Assembly: GCA_002163155.1 (NCBI GenBank)
Contig: MAAO01000002.1
Span: 434,001 to 498,000, forward strand
DNA: 64,000 nt
Source of the DNA: Halobacteriovorax marinus
GTDB taxonomy: Bacteria > Bdellovibrionota > Bacteriovoracia > Bacteriovoracales > Bacteriovoracaceae
Direction of reading: 5' to 3'
Part shown: in pieces, positions 50,123 through 58,706 of the stretch
Layout of the letters: the number at the start of each line of letters is the position of its first letter
Numbering within the stretch: the stretch's first letter is position 1
Made by a program: the position numbers and the translations under genes
The notes under the pieces: generated by a model
Told to the model about the DNA's origin: nothing
Database searches by the model: none
The model's input: only the letters and a program-made list of their open reading frames with translations

Positions 50123-51490
50123 CTAATTGATTTCTGGAAGCTCCATCAAGAAGCCGTCTTCAACTTTTAGTGACTTGTTGATTACAATAGTAGGGTATTT
50201 CTTAATGGCCAGAGCTATGGCCTTTAGCCTCTTGTGATCACGTAGAAAGCGAATGGCAGAATAGATTCTATTTGGATAAACGATACCTGAAGATACTGAC
50301 TTGTCTTTAAGTTCAGTTCTTACTTGTACGGTATCCATAATGATTTGCTTTAGTGTCTTAGCAGTTAACCTAACACCAATTTTAGTGGCCAAGGTAAAGG
50401 CCTTTAGTGCCACATTAGTAATAAATGGAGCCGCTTGGCTTGTGCCATTGATCTTTAAATATTCTTGTTTTGGTATGGCACTTTTAATGGCCACACCAGG
50501 AGCGAATAGGTCTACTGTCTTTTTACCAAAATTAGAAAAATACGCCATCGTTTGAAAATCAAATGAAGCTCCTACAGACAATAGGTTTGGTAGTCTAATA
50601 GAACTTGGAAAGTGAAGGAATTCATCCGTATCGGACTTCTTATTTCCGGCAGAGAAAACAAAGAGCATCTTAGGATAGCGCTTAATGAGAATCGTAGACT
50701 TTTCAATGAGAGAAGTCATAAAGACTCTCGCTTGAATAACCGCTTCTTCGTCTGATAATTCCTTATCATATTGTTCTTTATAAACAGCGCTCACCATTTT
50801 CTTGGCGCCTTTAAAACTTTGTCCAAATGAGCCATTGATGACAACAGCTTTACTGGCAGCATACTCCACAGCAAGACCGAGTTTCTTCACTTGCCAAGAG
50901 ATGTACTTCTTCCAGTGAGAAGCAATATGTTTCTTCTTTTGCAGTTCTGTTCCAGATTTTAAAGGAGTAAACTCTGGTGCTTTAGCTGGACCTTCAGTGG
51001 CCTTACCTAGATAGGTAATAATAAGAGCTTTAAGGTCTCTAGAAGTTAATTCTCTAGGGAGGTCTTTAGTGCTTACAGCAATCGCGCCAACGTGAGTTCC
51101 ATGAATCCATGAAGTGAGCTCTTTTCTCTTCTTTTTAAGTTCTTTGTCTTTTTTAAGTTCTTCATAAGTCGCAAGTTCAGTATCAGTTATAGTTTCGAGA
51201 GAGAACTTGGCCTTAAGGGCGTAGTAGAGTTTGATTTCATCAGTAATTTCTATATCTCTGTGAAGATCAAAAACCTTATTAGACATATTAATGAAGTTCC
51301 ATCCTCTTATATCATCACGGTAACCATTATGATCATCGTCTCTAGAGTTTAGAACTTCTCGTTCATTGATTTTGATTTTATATTTGAGCTCTTTATGAGT
51401 GTAGTCCATTCCATTGTCTAAAATGGCGGCAACGTGAGCGAAAGAGCTTACTTGGAAAGATACAATAAGTGTGAGGATAATATTTTTCAT
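50123..51490 (-). CDS. Subtilisin-like serine protease (S8), exported
   Basis: 455 residues. Signal peptide ends about residue 18 (SSFA), and the catalytic domain starts at once: ILDNGMDYTH (Asp), WIHGTHVGAIA (His), FVFSAGN (oxyanion Asn) and NGTSQAAPF (Ser). There is no N-terminal prodomain, which most secreted subtilases need for folding. Between the Asp and His there is an unusually long Lys/Glu-rich insert (about 60 residues), and a second insert lies between His and the oxyanion Asn. No ribosome site; TATTCT ends 6 bases before the ATG. An exported protease fits a predatory or scavenging lifestyle, but the substrate is unknown. Confidence 0.88.
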   Translation of the reverse strand: MKNIILTLIVSFQVSSFAHVAAILDNGMDYTHKELKYKIKINEREVLNSRDDDHNGYRDDIRGWNFINMSNKVFDLHRDIEITDEIKLYYALKAKFSLETITDTELATYEELKKDKELKKKRKELTSWIHGTHVGAIAVSTKDLPRELTSRDLKALIITYLGKATEGPAKAPEFTPLKSGTELQKKKHIASHWKKYISWQVKKLGLAVEYAASKAVVINGSFGQSFKGAKKMVSAVYKEQYDKELSDEEAVIQARVFMTSLIEKSTILIKRYPKMLFVFSAGNKKSDTDEFLHFPSSIRLPNLLSVGASFDFQTMAYFSNFGKKTVDLFAPGVAIKSAIPKQEYLKINGTSQAAPFITNVALKAFTLATKIGVRLTAKTLKQIIMDTVQVRTELKDKSVSSGIVYPNRIYSAIRFLRDHKRLKAIALAIKKYPTIVINKSLKVEDGFLMELPEIN

Positions 51491-51514
51491 AGGGAGAGAA
51501 TATGTCTCTCTTTA

Positions 51515-51533
51515 CACACATTGTCATTGTGTG
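51515..51533. promoter_or_regulatory. Inverted repeat upstream of the subtilase
   Basis: CACACA (51515-51520) and TGTGTG (51528-51533) around a 7-base centre, at the -35 position of the subtilase promoter. Possible operator; unproved. Confidence 0.35.
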
Positions 51534-51563
51534 GAGCATTAAGTGCTTGTAAATAGGTAGACT

Positions 51564-52547
51564 TTAAAGCTCTAGGTTCTTAAGGGTACAAACTACCGGG
51601 AAGTGATCCGATGGTTGTTGGTAGCGTTCATAGAGGGTGGTAGGTCTAGGATAGGGAGCACCTTCCTCATTCTTATAGAGATAAATGCCACTTTCTTTGC
51701 TGATAATTTGAGAATGAAGTTTAGGCGGTATAAAGATATAATCTAATTGATGGCCAAGGTCCTTACCCGATTTATCGAAAATATGGATCGTGACTCTTCT
51801 TTCCATAGGTTCTTTAATAATTTCTAGAATATCTTGGAGAGAAGTGTGATCGTAAATATCGTTAAACTCATTATCTCGAGCTGTGAGCGTTGCTCTACCA
51901 TTGAAGTCTCCCAAGAGAAGTATTGGAATCTTTCCTTTATATCTCTTCTCAAGAATATTATGCGTCGCCACGAGTTGTTTCAGTTCTGCGCCTCTTCTTA
52001 ATCTTCCGCTAAAATCAATCCCTTCTTTGTCGAGATGACTTTTAAGATGAACACCCAGCAGTATCAGTGAAGGTGTTTCACTACCTTTTTTAAAGACTCG
52101 GAGTTCTGCGATATCTCGCGAGGGAAGGTGAGAGTCATGCACCGCCTTCTTGCCCATACTTGTTTGGTGAAAATTCTCTTTTTCTTCGTGGGGATAATTA
52201 AAGTTTAGAGGACGATTTCTATGGGTAAAATGTTTAAAATCAAGTTCAAGCCCCTTTTTGACTAGGTAGGCCAGCTCAATTCCTCTTTCTGAATTTCCGG
52301 GAATGAGTGAGTAGTCATATGAGTCGTTCAAGTGAGAGACAACAAAGTTTTTTAGGGAATCTATGCCACCCACTTCACAGAGAAAGCATATATCTGGGTC
52401 AATATCTAAAATGGCCGCTGCGACTTTCTTCACTTTCGCGGGAGATTTCTCATACTTGTAGAGAGTGTAATTCTCTTTTTCACTATACGGAGGGAGAAAT
52501 AGGTTCTCAATATTAAATGAACAAATGGTGAATTTTTTAAATTTCAA
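51564..52547 (-). CDS. Endonuclease/exonuclease/phosphatase-family protein
   Basis: 327 residues from the TTG at 52547; GGAG lies 6 bases upstream, and the earlier TTG at 52553 touches it. EEP fold motifs: SFNIENL, FLCEVGG (metal Glu), LLGDFNGRA, LDYIFIPP and SDHFPVV. It may hydrolyse DNA, RNA or phosphoesters. No signal peptide, so probably cytoplasmic. The TTG overlaps the upstream gene's TGA stop by two bases, so both are translated together. Confidence 0.83.
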   Translation of the reverse strand: MKFKKFTICSFNIENLFLPPYSEKENYTLYKYEKSPAKVKKVAAAILDIDPDICFLCEVGGIDSLKNFVVSHLNDSYDYSLIPGNSERGIELAYLVKKGLELDFKHFTHRNRPLNFNYPHEEKENFHQTSMGKKAVHDSHLPSRDIAELRVFKKGSETPSLILLGVHLKSHLDKEGIDFSGRLRRGAELKQLVATHNILEKRYKGKIPILLLGDFNGRATLTARDNEFNDIYDHTSLQDILEIIKEPMERRVTIHIFDKSGKDLGHQLDYIFIPPKLHSQIISKESGIYLYKNEEGAPYPRPTTLYERYQQPSDHFPVVCTLKNLEL

Positions 52548-53266
52548 TGGCAACTCCAGCCGAAGGCCATAGTGCTATAACTAGAAGTATTGAGATCCCA
52601 GATATTCTTACAATAAATTCCCTTGTGGAGATTTGCATGTTTCTGCAGAGGTTTCATTTGCTCTAAAATTTCTTTTGAGCAAGTCACTTCGTGGGGGTAG
52701 TTACTTATTTTAGGAACCTTTACCACGCGCAATTGACCTGAGGTTTTAAGCTCTAGGCCGTAGTAGAGGCCTTCAACTTCTTTTATGTAGTAGAGGATAT
52801 CTCCCCTTAAAGCGATGGGGGCATCTCCGCGCAGGACATTTAAGGCCCTTGTGTGTGTGCGATTTTTTAGGATGGACTTAGGAATAATTAAATCACTTTT
52901 TCCCTCGAGGCTCTTTAAATTCTTTGAGAAGATATTTACAATGGAGAATCTTTCGAGTTCCTCGTTATTGTGATTGGAGCAGGGCGAGTCCCAGATAATT
53001 AAGTCTTTATTCTTTTCAGCTCCTGATTTCCCCCACAGAGGAATAGGTACACCATAGGAAGAGGCAAAGGACTTAAGTTTATTAAGTGGTTTCTTTGTTC
53101 CAGCTTTCGCAATAGAGACCCATTGCTGCCTGATAATTCCCATTTTCTTGGAACACTTTGCATTAGTTGGGCAGCCTATATTTTGATGCTCAACCATATG
53201 AGGCAGAAACTTTACTTCCGCCGCACCGAGGGTAAATGAAAATAAAAAGAATAAAAGTTTCATCAT
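52544..53266 (-). CDS. Exported protein, unknown function
   Basis: About 240 residues with a short signal peptide (cleavage near GAA/EV, residue 16). Seven Cys (for example GCPTNAKC near 32-38, SPCSNH and a C-terminal SCH) suggest disulphides in the periplasm. No family recognised. The second ATG (53263) has TAGAAT 6 bases upstream and no ribosome site, so it may be leaderless. Coupled to the nuclease-fold gene downstream. Confidence 0.6.
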   Translation of the reverse strand: MMKLLFFLFSFTLGAAEVKFLPHMVEHQNIGCPTNAKCSKKMGIIRQQWVSIAKAGTKKPLNKLKSFASSYGVPIPLWGKSGAEKNKDLIIWDSPCSNHNNEELERFSIVNIFSKNLKSLEGKSDLIIPKSILKNRTHTRALNVLRGDAPIALRGDILYYIKEVEGLYYGLELKTSGQLRVVKVPKISNYPHEVTCSKEILEQMKPLQKHANLHKGIYCKNIWDLNTSSYSTMAFGWSCH

Positions 53267-53278
53267 AAAATTCTATCT

Positions 53279-53297
53279 AGACTCTTATTCAGAGTCT
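53279..53297. promoter_or_regulatory. Inverted repeat between the giant lipoprotein gene and its downstream neighbour
   Basis: Arms AGACTCT/AGAGTCT around TATTC. It overlaps the spacer of the TAGACT-N17-TAGAAT promoter for the 53266 gene and could be an operator or a weak terminator. Confidence 0.4.
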
Positions 53298-53322
53298 ATA
53301 AGAAAGAGTAGGGAAAGTGAGA

Positions 53323-56300
53323 TTAATTACAATATTGGTGATGATTCCATCTAAATCCATCGAGGAATCTTACAAATCCCGTATCATTAGCATCGTCATA
53401 ATCTAGATTAGAATCATTTATAGACCACATCTTACTATCGTCCAGTGCACCATTTTGGAAGTAGTTCCCAGTATTAGGCTCTGCGAAGAAGTAACCAAAG
53501 GCAGCTCCTCCACGAGTCGTTGCAGAGTCACAGTAAGCGACTCCAAGCGCCTTTATTTTATTGTAAGAAGCTGATTCAAGTTTAACTTCACCAGTCTCAG
53601 GTACAAAGTCAGTGTCTTCTAAACCACCACCAGGTTGAGTAGAGCCCATTCCATCACCAGAAACAAATTTATTAAAATACACATTTAAATTTGTTCCCGG
53701 GGGAAGTTTACATGTCCTTGCTGGTACTGCGCTTCCAGTTCCACCACCGCTAGGTGCCGGAGCAAAACCACTACAGCAGAGTCCTGGATCATCTGTTTCT
53801 TCACCTAAGTTCTTACAACACATGAATTCATTATCAGACCATATGGTTGTTTGATCAATTTCAGTTCCATTTACAACACGAGGATTAGGGTTGGCTTCAG
53901 ATAGAGCTGGAGCTGCACTTCCATAAATTTCATTAATATCTCTTCCGTTTGGATTTGAGGCATTGTCGTACTCAAATGAAGCAGCATTAAAAGTTGTTCT
54001 AGTTGTTTGTTTATAAATACCACCAATGAGTTGCTCTTTATCAGAGTTACAATAGAGTGGTTCGTAGACGATTTGCGGAATACCTAGTAATTCCAGACGT
54101 CCTAACTTTGTTAAGTAGTAGAGGTCGTTTCCTGCAATCATAGGATCATTTTCAGGGTTCGCTGCGATTTTATTTTGGTTTTCAAAAGTTATCTCTAGTC
54201 CTGCATAAGAAAAATTATTTGTAGGGTCAACATCAGTAGTACTATCACTATTTTCACTGACTCTAGCATCAATAACAACTTTGCCATTAACGAGTCTATA
54301 ACACCATTCATTGATGCCCTGGGCACCAGCACATGTTCCTGTATAAGTTAATGTATAATTCGAAGTTTCCACAGAGTCCGTCATTTTTACTACATTCACT
54401 CCAGTTGGAGTTATCGCTGTTCCAAGACCCGTATCATCTACTACCGAAATATAAGCGGGCACTATCACTCTAATTGCAAGATGAAAGTCACTATTATGGA
54501 AGTAGTTAAATGGTCCCTCACTAGAGAGGTTCGCTACATGACGTAGTGGAGTTGGCATATAGGGAACATCTGAACTTAAACCATTTACTTGTAACAGAGT
54601 TCCTCCGCTTGGATCTTCATCGGGAAGTGTACTTAGAACAAAAGTAGTCGTTGCATCATCAGTCGGTTCAAGAACTTCAAAAGCACTTGATTTAGTTATT
54701 GGAGCTTGAATACAACCACCATTATCCGCAGGTGATTGGCATACTTTTGAAAATTCACCAAAGTAATTCTGAGTTCGCACAGCAAGGTCCGCTTGCGGAG
54801 AAGTGGTGAACTGTAATTTTGATCTAGTATTTAAACATGAAAATTCAGTAGGACTAATACTAAGTCTATTTCTATTGGACCAGTCATTTGTTCCGTCTGC
54901 AAATTTTCTTACCCAACCACGTCCACAACAAGTTCTCTGCGCAGTCTCATCAATGGTCTTCCACTGATAGGCGGCTGGAGCTTCACTTGCTGCTACAATT
55001 GGCGCTTGAAACACAGGAGTATTTCCAGAGATAAAGGCGTTTATAGCTCCTGGGAATAGTCCGTGATTTTGCGCTGTCACGATAGAGTAGCGAGAGTATC
55101 GACCTTCAGCTGAAGGACCATTTTGTGGGTATCTTGTCGTTGTTAAGTATTTGGTAGGATCTCCACCTAAATTACTACTTGTATTGCTAGGGATGATTGA
55201 ATCTGGACCCTGAGTAAACATTGTTATTTCTTTACCAACTTCTCGGCAACAATTATTCTTTGTTACGTCGTAAGAGGCGTAGTCGGGATCAGTGAAATTT
55301 GGTTGTTTCTGCGCCTGGCTACAGATAAGTTCTTCTTGCCAGAATTTGTGTTCAGCCTCTGTATTACCAAAGTGAGACTGGTCGTAGAAGAGTGCTTGTT
55401 GCGAGTGTAATCTACCAGGACCACATTCAAGGTCTGTCTGACAAGCGGCACCGGCTTTTCTTAAACAGGCATCGGCCACAATTTTTGGCTCTATAAGGTT
55501 TGTTATAACAGAGAGGGTTTCAGCTTCTATCTCAAAGAATACTGATTTCTGTGTACTATTAATTGTTGAGATTGAAGAAGCACCACACATATTTTGCTCT
55601 TGCGCAAAAACTGCAAAGTCTGCACTAGTATTATCTATATAGTCTCCATCGACATCAAGAACTGGACAGGCCTTGACTCTGCTAAATCCTGTAGTCAAAG
55701 TAGAGTCACATGAAGAAATTTGATTAATATAATCAGTTCTTCCACTAGAGTCTTTATTACCTTGCATACTTTCTTGACTGGCCTGGGCAATATCTTTTCC
55801 GGGACGACAAATTCCTACGTCTCCTAATCTAGTATCTAGTTCATTATCAGAAAAGTAACCTGCAATATTGTGTTTAATTTGATCACTCGCTGTTTTTATA
55901 GGAGCAGCAGAAGCATCATAAGTTTGAGTTCCATCTGCATTTGTGACGAGATTTGTTTCAAGAGAAAATGTCGTAGCCCCTCCTAGATAATATCTAGGTC
56001 TTCCGAGGACATCAGCTTCCTGACCAAAGAGAATATTTGAAAGTTGGTTAGGGGAGCGAATAACTTCAATGTTAAATTCTGTTTCATCAAGTTTTGCACA
56101 GTAGAAGTTAGGCGCACACTGAAAGAGTTTACTTGCCGTTCCAAGATCAGTTCTTGAAACAGAACATACAGCACCTGCTCCTCTATATACACATCTCTTA
56201 GGGCTAACAGCTGGCTGCGTTCCAAAAATAATATTTCCAAAAGCTAGCGAGACCACTTCTTCATTAACAATTTCATCACCATTGATATCAAAATTTGGCC

Positions 56301-58443
56301 ACTTAGACTTATGTTGATTTACATCTGCACAAGTATATTCCCAACCAAGTTTCTTGATACAATCACTATCTACTGCACATTGATGATTCTCTTGGCAAGA
56401 GCCCCCTTGATTTTGTCTCGCATCTGTTAGGGCCAAGTTAGGGTCATAATCAAAGTCTGAAGCTGTAGCGCTTCCTGTATCAGTAACTACGTTAACGAGA
56501 AAGTCAGTCTTATCAGATAAGTCAGCAAATGAAGCATTGATGGCCAAGAAGAGTTTAGTTGAAGTTGAAGTGACTCTTCTTCCTTTTCCAATGGCAAACC
56601 AATTGACACCATTAAATGATCCAATGAGTGCACCTTGATTAAATCCATACCAATCTCTTTGGTAACCATTTACATAGAGAGCCGATTGAGCTGTTAGACG
56701 ATTTCTTCTTTGAGCAATTAAGTCTAAACTTTTTTCATGAGTGAAAGGAATCATAGTTGGAGGTATCCAACAGGCACGACCAAATATGGTATCTTCGTAG
56801 TTTCCGATTGTTGTGTTATTTCCGTATTCACTTCTGCTAGTAGTGTACCCAACAGATTGAAGTCCCGTACCATTATAAGAAGATGGTTTTGATTTGAAAG
56901 TAGCAAACCATGCGTCGTCAGCACATTGAGGACAAGGAGTATAGAAGCCACTACTAATCGAGATGACATAAGTTTGATCAAATTCTAAATCTAGTGTCTT
57001 TGCAGGCATGGCATCACTGAGTGTCACTGACATGGCACCAAGAATAGCATTCATACTAAATTGTGTTGTTGTTGGATCTGATTTACTAATTGTATCTGTA
57101 TAAGTAAATTGTTGTCCTTCTTGAATAACAGTAGGGTCTGATATTTTTGTAATATCATCCCAGACTACACCTGTAGTATCGAAGAACCTATGAGGTACTG
57201 AGCGTACAGGAACTGCTTCATTGAGATACTGTGAAGGAGTTGGACCTGATGGAGCAGGGGGGACATCACAGAGAATTTCAATAATATTATCGTTGATATC
57301 TTTAACCGATTTTAATCCATAGTCAGGGCATTTTATATTTCTAAGCGCTCCCGTGGCTTCACAACCACACTTATCCCAAACATTATTTTTAATGATATCG
57401 TAGGCAGCAAGATCAAAAGTCGTCTCACAAGCTGTATAGTCTGGTGTCGCCAACTTTCCACCTTCAAGACAGTTATACTCTTTCAGTAGTCCTTGAAAGA
57501 GAGCATCTGCTGCTGGAATCGGACTCGGGGGAGTCGTTGGAGTAGGTGTTGGGTGAACAATATTAGGACAAATAAAGTAAACTTCTGGCCACTTTAAAAA
57601 GTTTAAAGGATCCAGCGCTACCTCAGCTTCTGCTTGAATGTATTCAGTACTAGAAGTACTTACGTCAGGTCTAACTGCAGTATCATTTACACATTGTCCT
57701 TCTAGACAACAGTCAAAACCTTTGGCATTACATTCTGTATTTGTACAAGAGCCAACGGGATTAGTTGAAGTATTGGCTGGATTAATTAAAACATTTAAAG
57801 CATCTAGTCCTGTTACAGAAGGACTATTAATTGTTCCATTACTAATCATTAAACTTTGATAAGTGTAGAGTGAAATATTCTTTGATACAAAGGGAGCCGT
57901 ACAAGTGGCACACATATCCGCTGGTGAAGATCCAGGATTTGGAATTTGCACGGGATCAACTACACCGTTAGCATCAAGTACATCAACAGCTCCATTACAC
58001 ATGGAAGAGTTGACGGCGTCGTTTATAAAATCAACTCTTAAAAGTCTTTCAATTGAATTCGTAGCAAAGTTTGTGATGACAATAGGGACGGCCCTAACAT
58101 TCATCGTATTTTTCGTAAGAGCTCCGTCATTAAAACTTGCGACTAAGCAATATTGTTTTGTGTAGTTATCATTTAATTCTAAGAAATTGTGAATCGTTGT
58201 TCCACGAAGGTAGGCGACTGTTTGAATATCTTGGTTGATACTCATAGTTCCGGTGATTTCTTGTCCGTTATAATACCAATAGGTGTCTAGCGCTTGAGGA
58301 GTGCTGCCTGTATCAGATGGAGAACTAGTAGAACCACTGGCCGAAGAAGTCTTTCTCTTTCCACCACTACCCGCATCTACACAAGACACTAAGGTAAGTG
58401 TAAAAAGGATAACTAAAATATTTAAAACTTTATTCTTAATCAT
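53323..58443 (-). CDS. Giant Cys-rich lipoprotein
   Basis: 1706 residues with a signal and lipobox LVSC (about 18-21), then a Ser/Gly/Thr linker. The mature region has about 60 Cys, including several CC pairs (CCLEGQC near 235, CCREVGKE near 1070, CCGRGW near 1170, CCKNLG and CCSGF near 1560). Two segments (DINGDEIVNE near 720 and DVDGDYIDN near 930) look like EF-hand/dockerin Ca sites. Codon use matches the neighbours. No domain family is certain. It is likely a large surface protein held by a lipid anchor. GAGGAG lies upstream, though spaced 12 bases. Confidence 0.65.
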   Translation of the reverse strand: MIKNKVLNILVILFTLTLVSCVDAGSGGKRKTSSASGSTSSPSDTGSTPQALDTYWYYNGQEITGTMSINQDIQTVAYLRGTTIHNFLELNDNYTKQYCLVASFNDGALTKNTMNVRAVPIVITNFATNSIERLLRVDFINDAVNSSMCNGAVDVLDANGVVDPVQIPNPGSSPADMCATCTAPFVSKNISLYTYQSLMISNGTINSPSVTGLDALNVLINPANTSTNPVGSCTNTECNAKGFDCCLEGQCVNDTAVRPDVSTSSTEYIQAEAEVALDPLNFLKWPEVYFICPNIVHPTPTPTTPPSPIPAADALFQGLLKEYNCLEGGKLATPDYTACETTFDLAAYDIIKNNVWDKCGCEATGALRNIKCPDYGLKSVKDINDNIIEILCDVPPAPSGPTPSQYLNEAVPVRSVPHRFFDTTGVVWDDITKISDPTVIQEGQQFTYTDTISKSDPTTTQFSMNAILGAMSVTLSDAMPAKTLDLEFDQTYVISISSGFYTPCPQCADDAWFATFKSKPSSYNGTGLQSVGYTTSRSEYGNNTTIGNYEDTIFGRACWIPPTMIPFTHEKSLDLIAQRRNRLTAQSALYVNGYQRDWYGFNQGALIGSFNGVNWFAIGKGRRVTSTSTKLFLAINASFADLSDKTDFLVNVVTDTGSATASDFDYDPNLALTDARQNQGGSCQENHQCAVDSDCIKKLGWEYTCADVNQHKSKWPNFDINGDEIVNEEVVSLAFGNIIFGTQPAVSPKRCVYRGAGAVCSVSRTDLGTASKLFQCAPNFYCAKLDETEFNIEVIRSPNQLSNILFGQEADVLGRPRYYLGGATTFSLETNLVTNADGTQTYDASAAPIKTASDQIKHNIAGYFSDNELDTRLGDVGICRPGKDIAQASQESMQGNKDSSGRTDYINQISSCDSTLTTGFSRVKACPVLDVDGDYIDNTSADFAVFAQEQNMCGASSISTINSTQKSVFFEIEAETLSVITNLIEPKIVADACLRKAGAACQTDLECGPGRLHSQQALFYDQSHFGNTEAEHKFWQEELICSQAQKQPNFTDPDYASYDVTKNNCCREVGKEITMFTQGPDSIIPSNTSSNLGGDPTKYLTTTRYPQNGPSAEGRYSRYSIVTAQNHGLFPGAINAFISGNTPVFQAPIVAASEAPAAYQWKTIDETAQRTCCGRGWVRKFADGTNDWSNRNRLSISPTEFSCLNTRSKLQFTTSPQADLAVRTQNYFGEFSKVCQSPADNGGCIQAPITKSSAFEVLEPTDDATTTFVLSTLPDEDPSGGTLLQVNGLSSDVPYMPTPLRHVANLSSEGPFNYFHNSDFHLAIRVIVPAYISVVDDTGLGTAITPTGVNVVKMTDSVETSNYTLTYTGTCAGAQGINEWCYRLVNGKVVIDARVSENSDSTTDVDPTNNFSYAGLEITFENQNKIAANPENDPMIAGNDLYYLTKLGRLELLGIPQIVYEPLYCNSDKEQLIGGIYKQTTRTTFNAASFEYDNASNPNGRDINEIYGSAAPALSEANPNPRVVNGTEIDQTTIWSDNEFMCCKNLGEETDDPGLCCSGFAPAPSGGGTGSAVPARTCKLPPGTNLNVYFNKFVSGDGMGSTQPGGGLEDTDFVPETGEVKLESASYNKIKALGVAYCDSATTRGGAAFGYFFAEPNTGNYFQNGALDDSKMWSINDSNLDYDDANDTGFVRFLDGFRWNHHQYCN

Positions 58444-58641
58444 GAATGTATTCGACTCCTCATAAACTATTCGGGTATTTAGGGGTCAGTATTAAGAAAA
58501 CCCTAAATTTTTCTCCAGCCGGAAAAATTGTTTCTTTGTCTATTTTAAAGGAAAGCTAGAGGTAAAAGGTCGGTATTTTAAGGGTTTTATGACGTGGGAT
58601 AAGTTAAAGAAATCATTAAGGAAATTCTTATTAAAATTGGG

Positions 58642-58667
58642 CCGCAAAAATGAGCTCATTTTTGCGG
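58642..58667 (-). terminator. Palindrome after the 758-residue gene
   Basis: A 26-base perfect palindrome (arms of 13: CCGCAAAAATGAG/CTCATTTTTGCGG). The downstream T run is weak (CCCAATTTT), so it is a probable but not proved terminator. Confidence 0.5.
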
Positions 58668-58706
58668 TAAAAAGGTGACAGATTTAGTAGGCGAAAAGCG
58701 AGTGAA

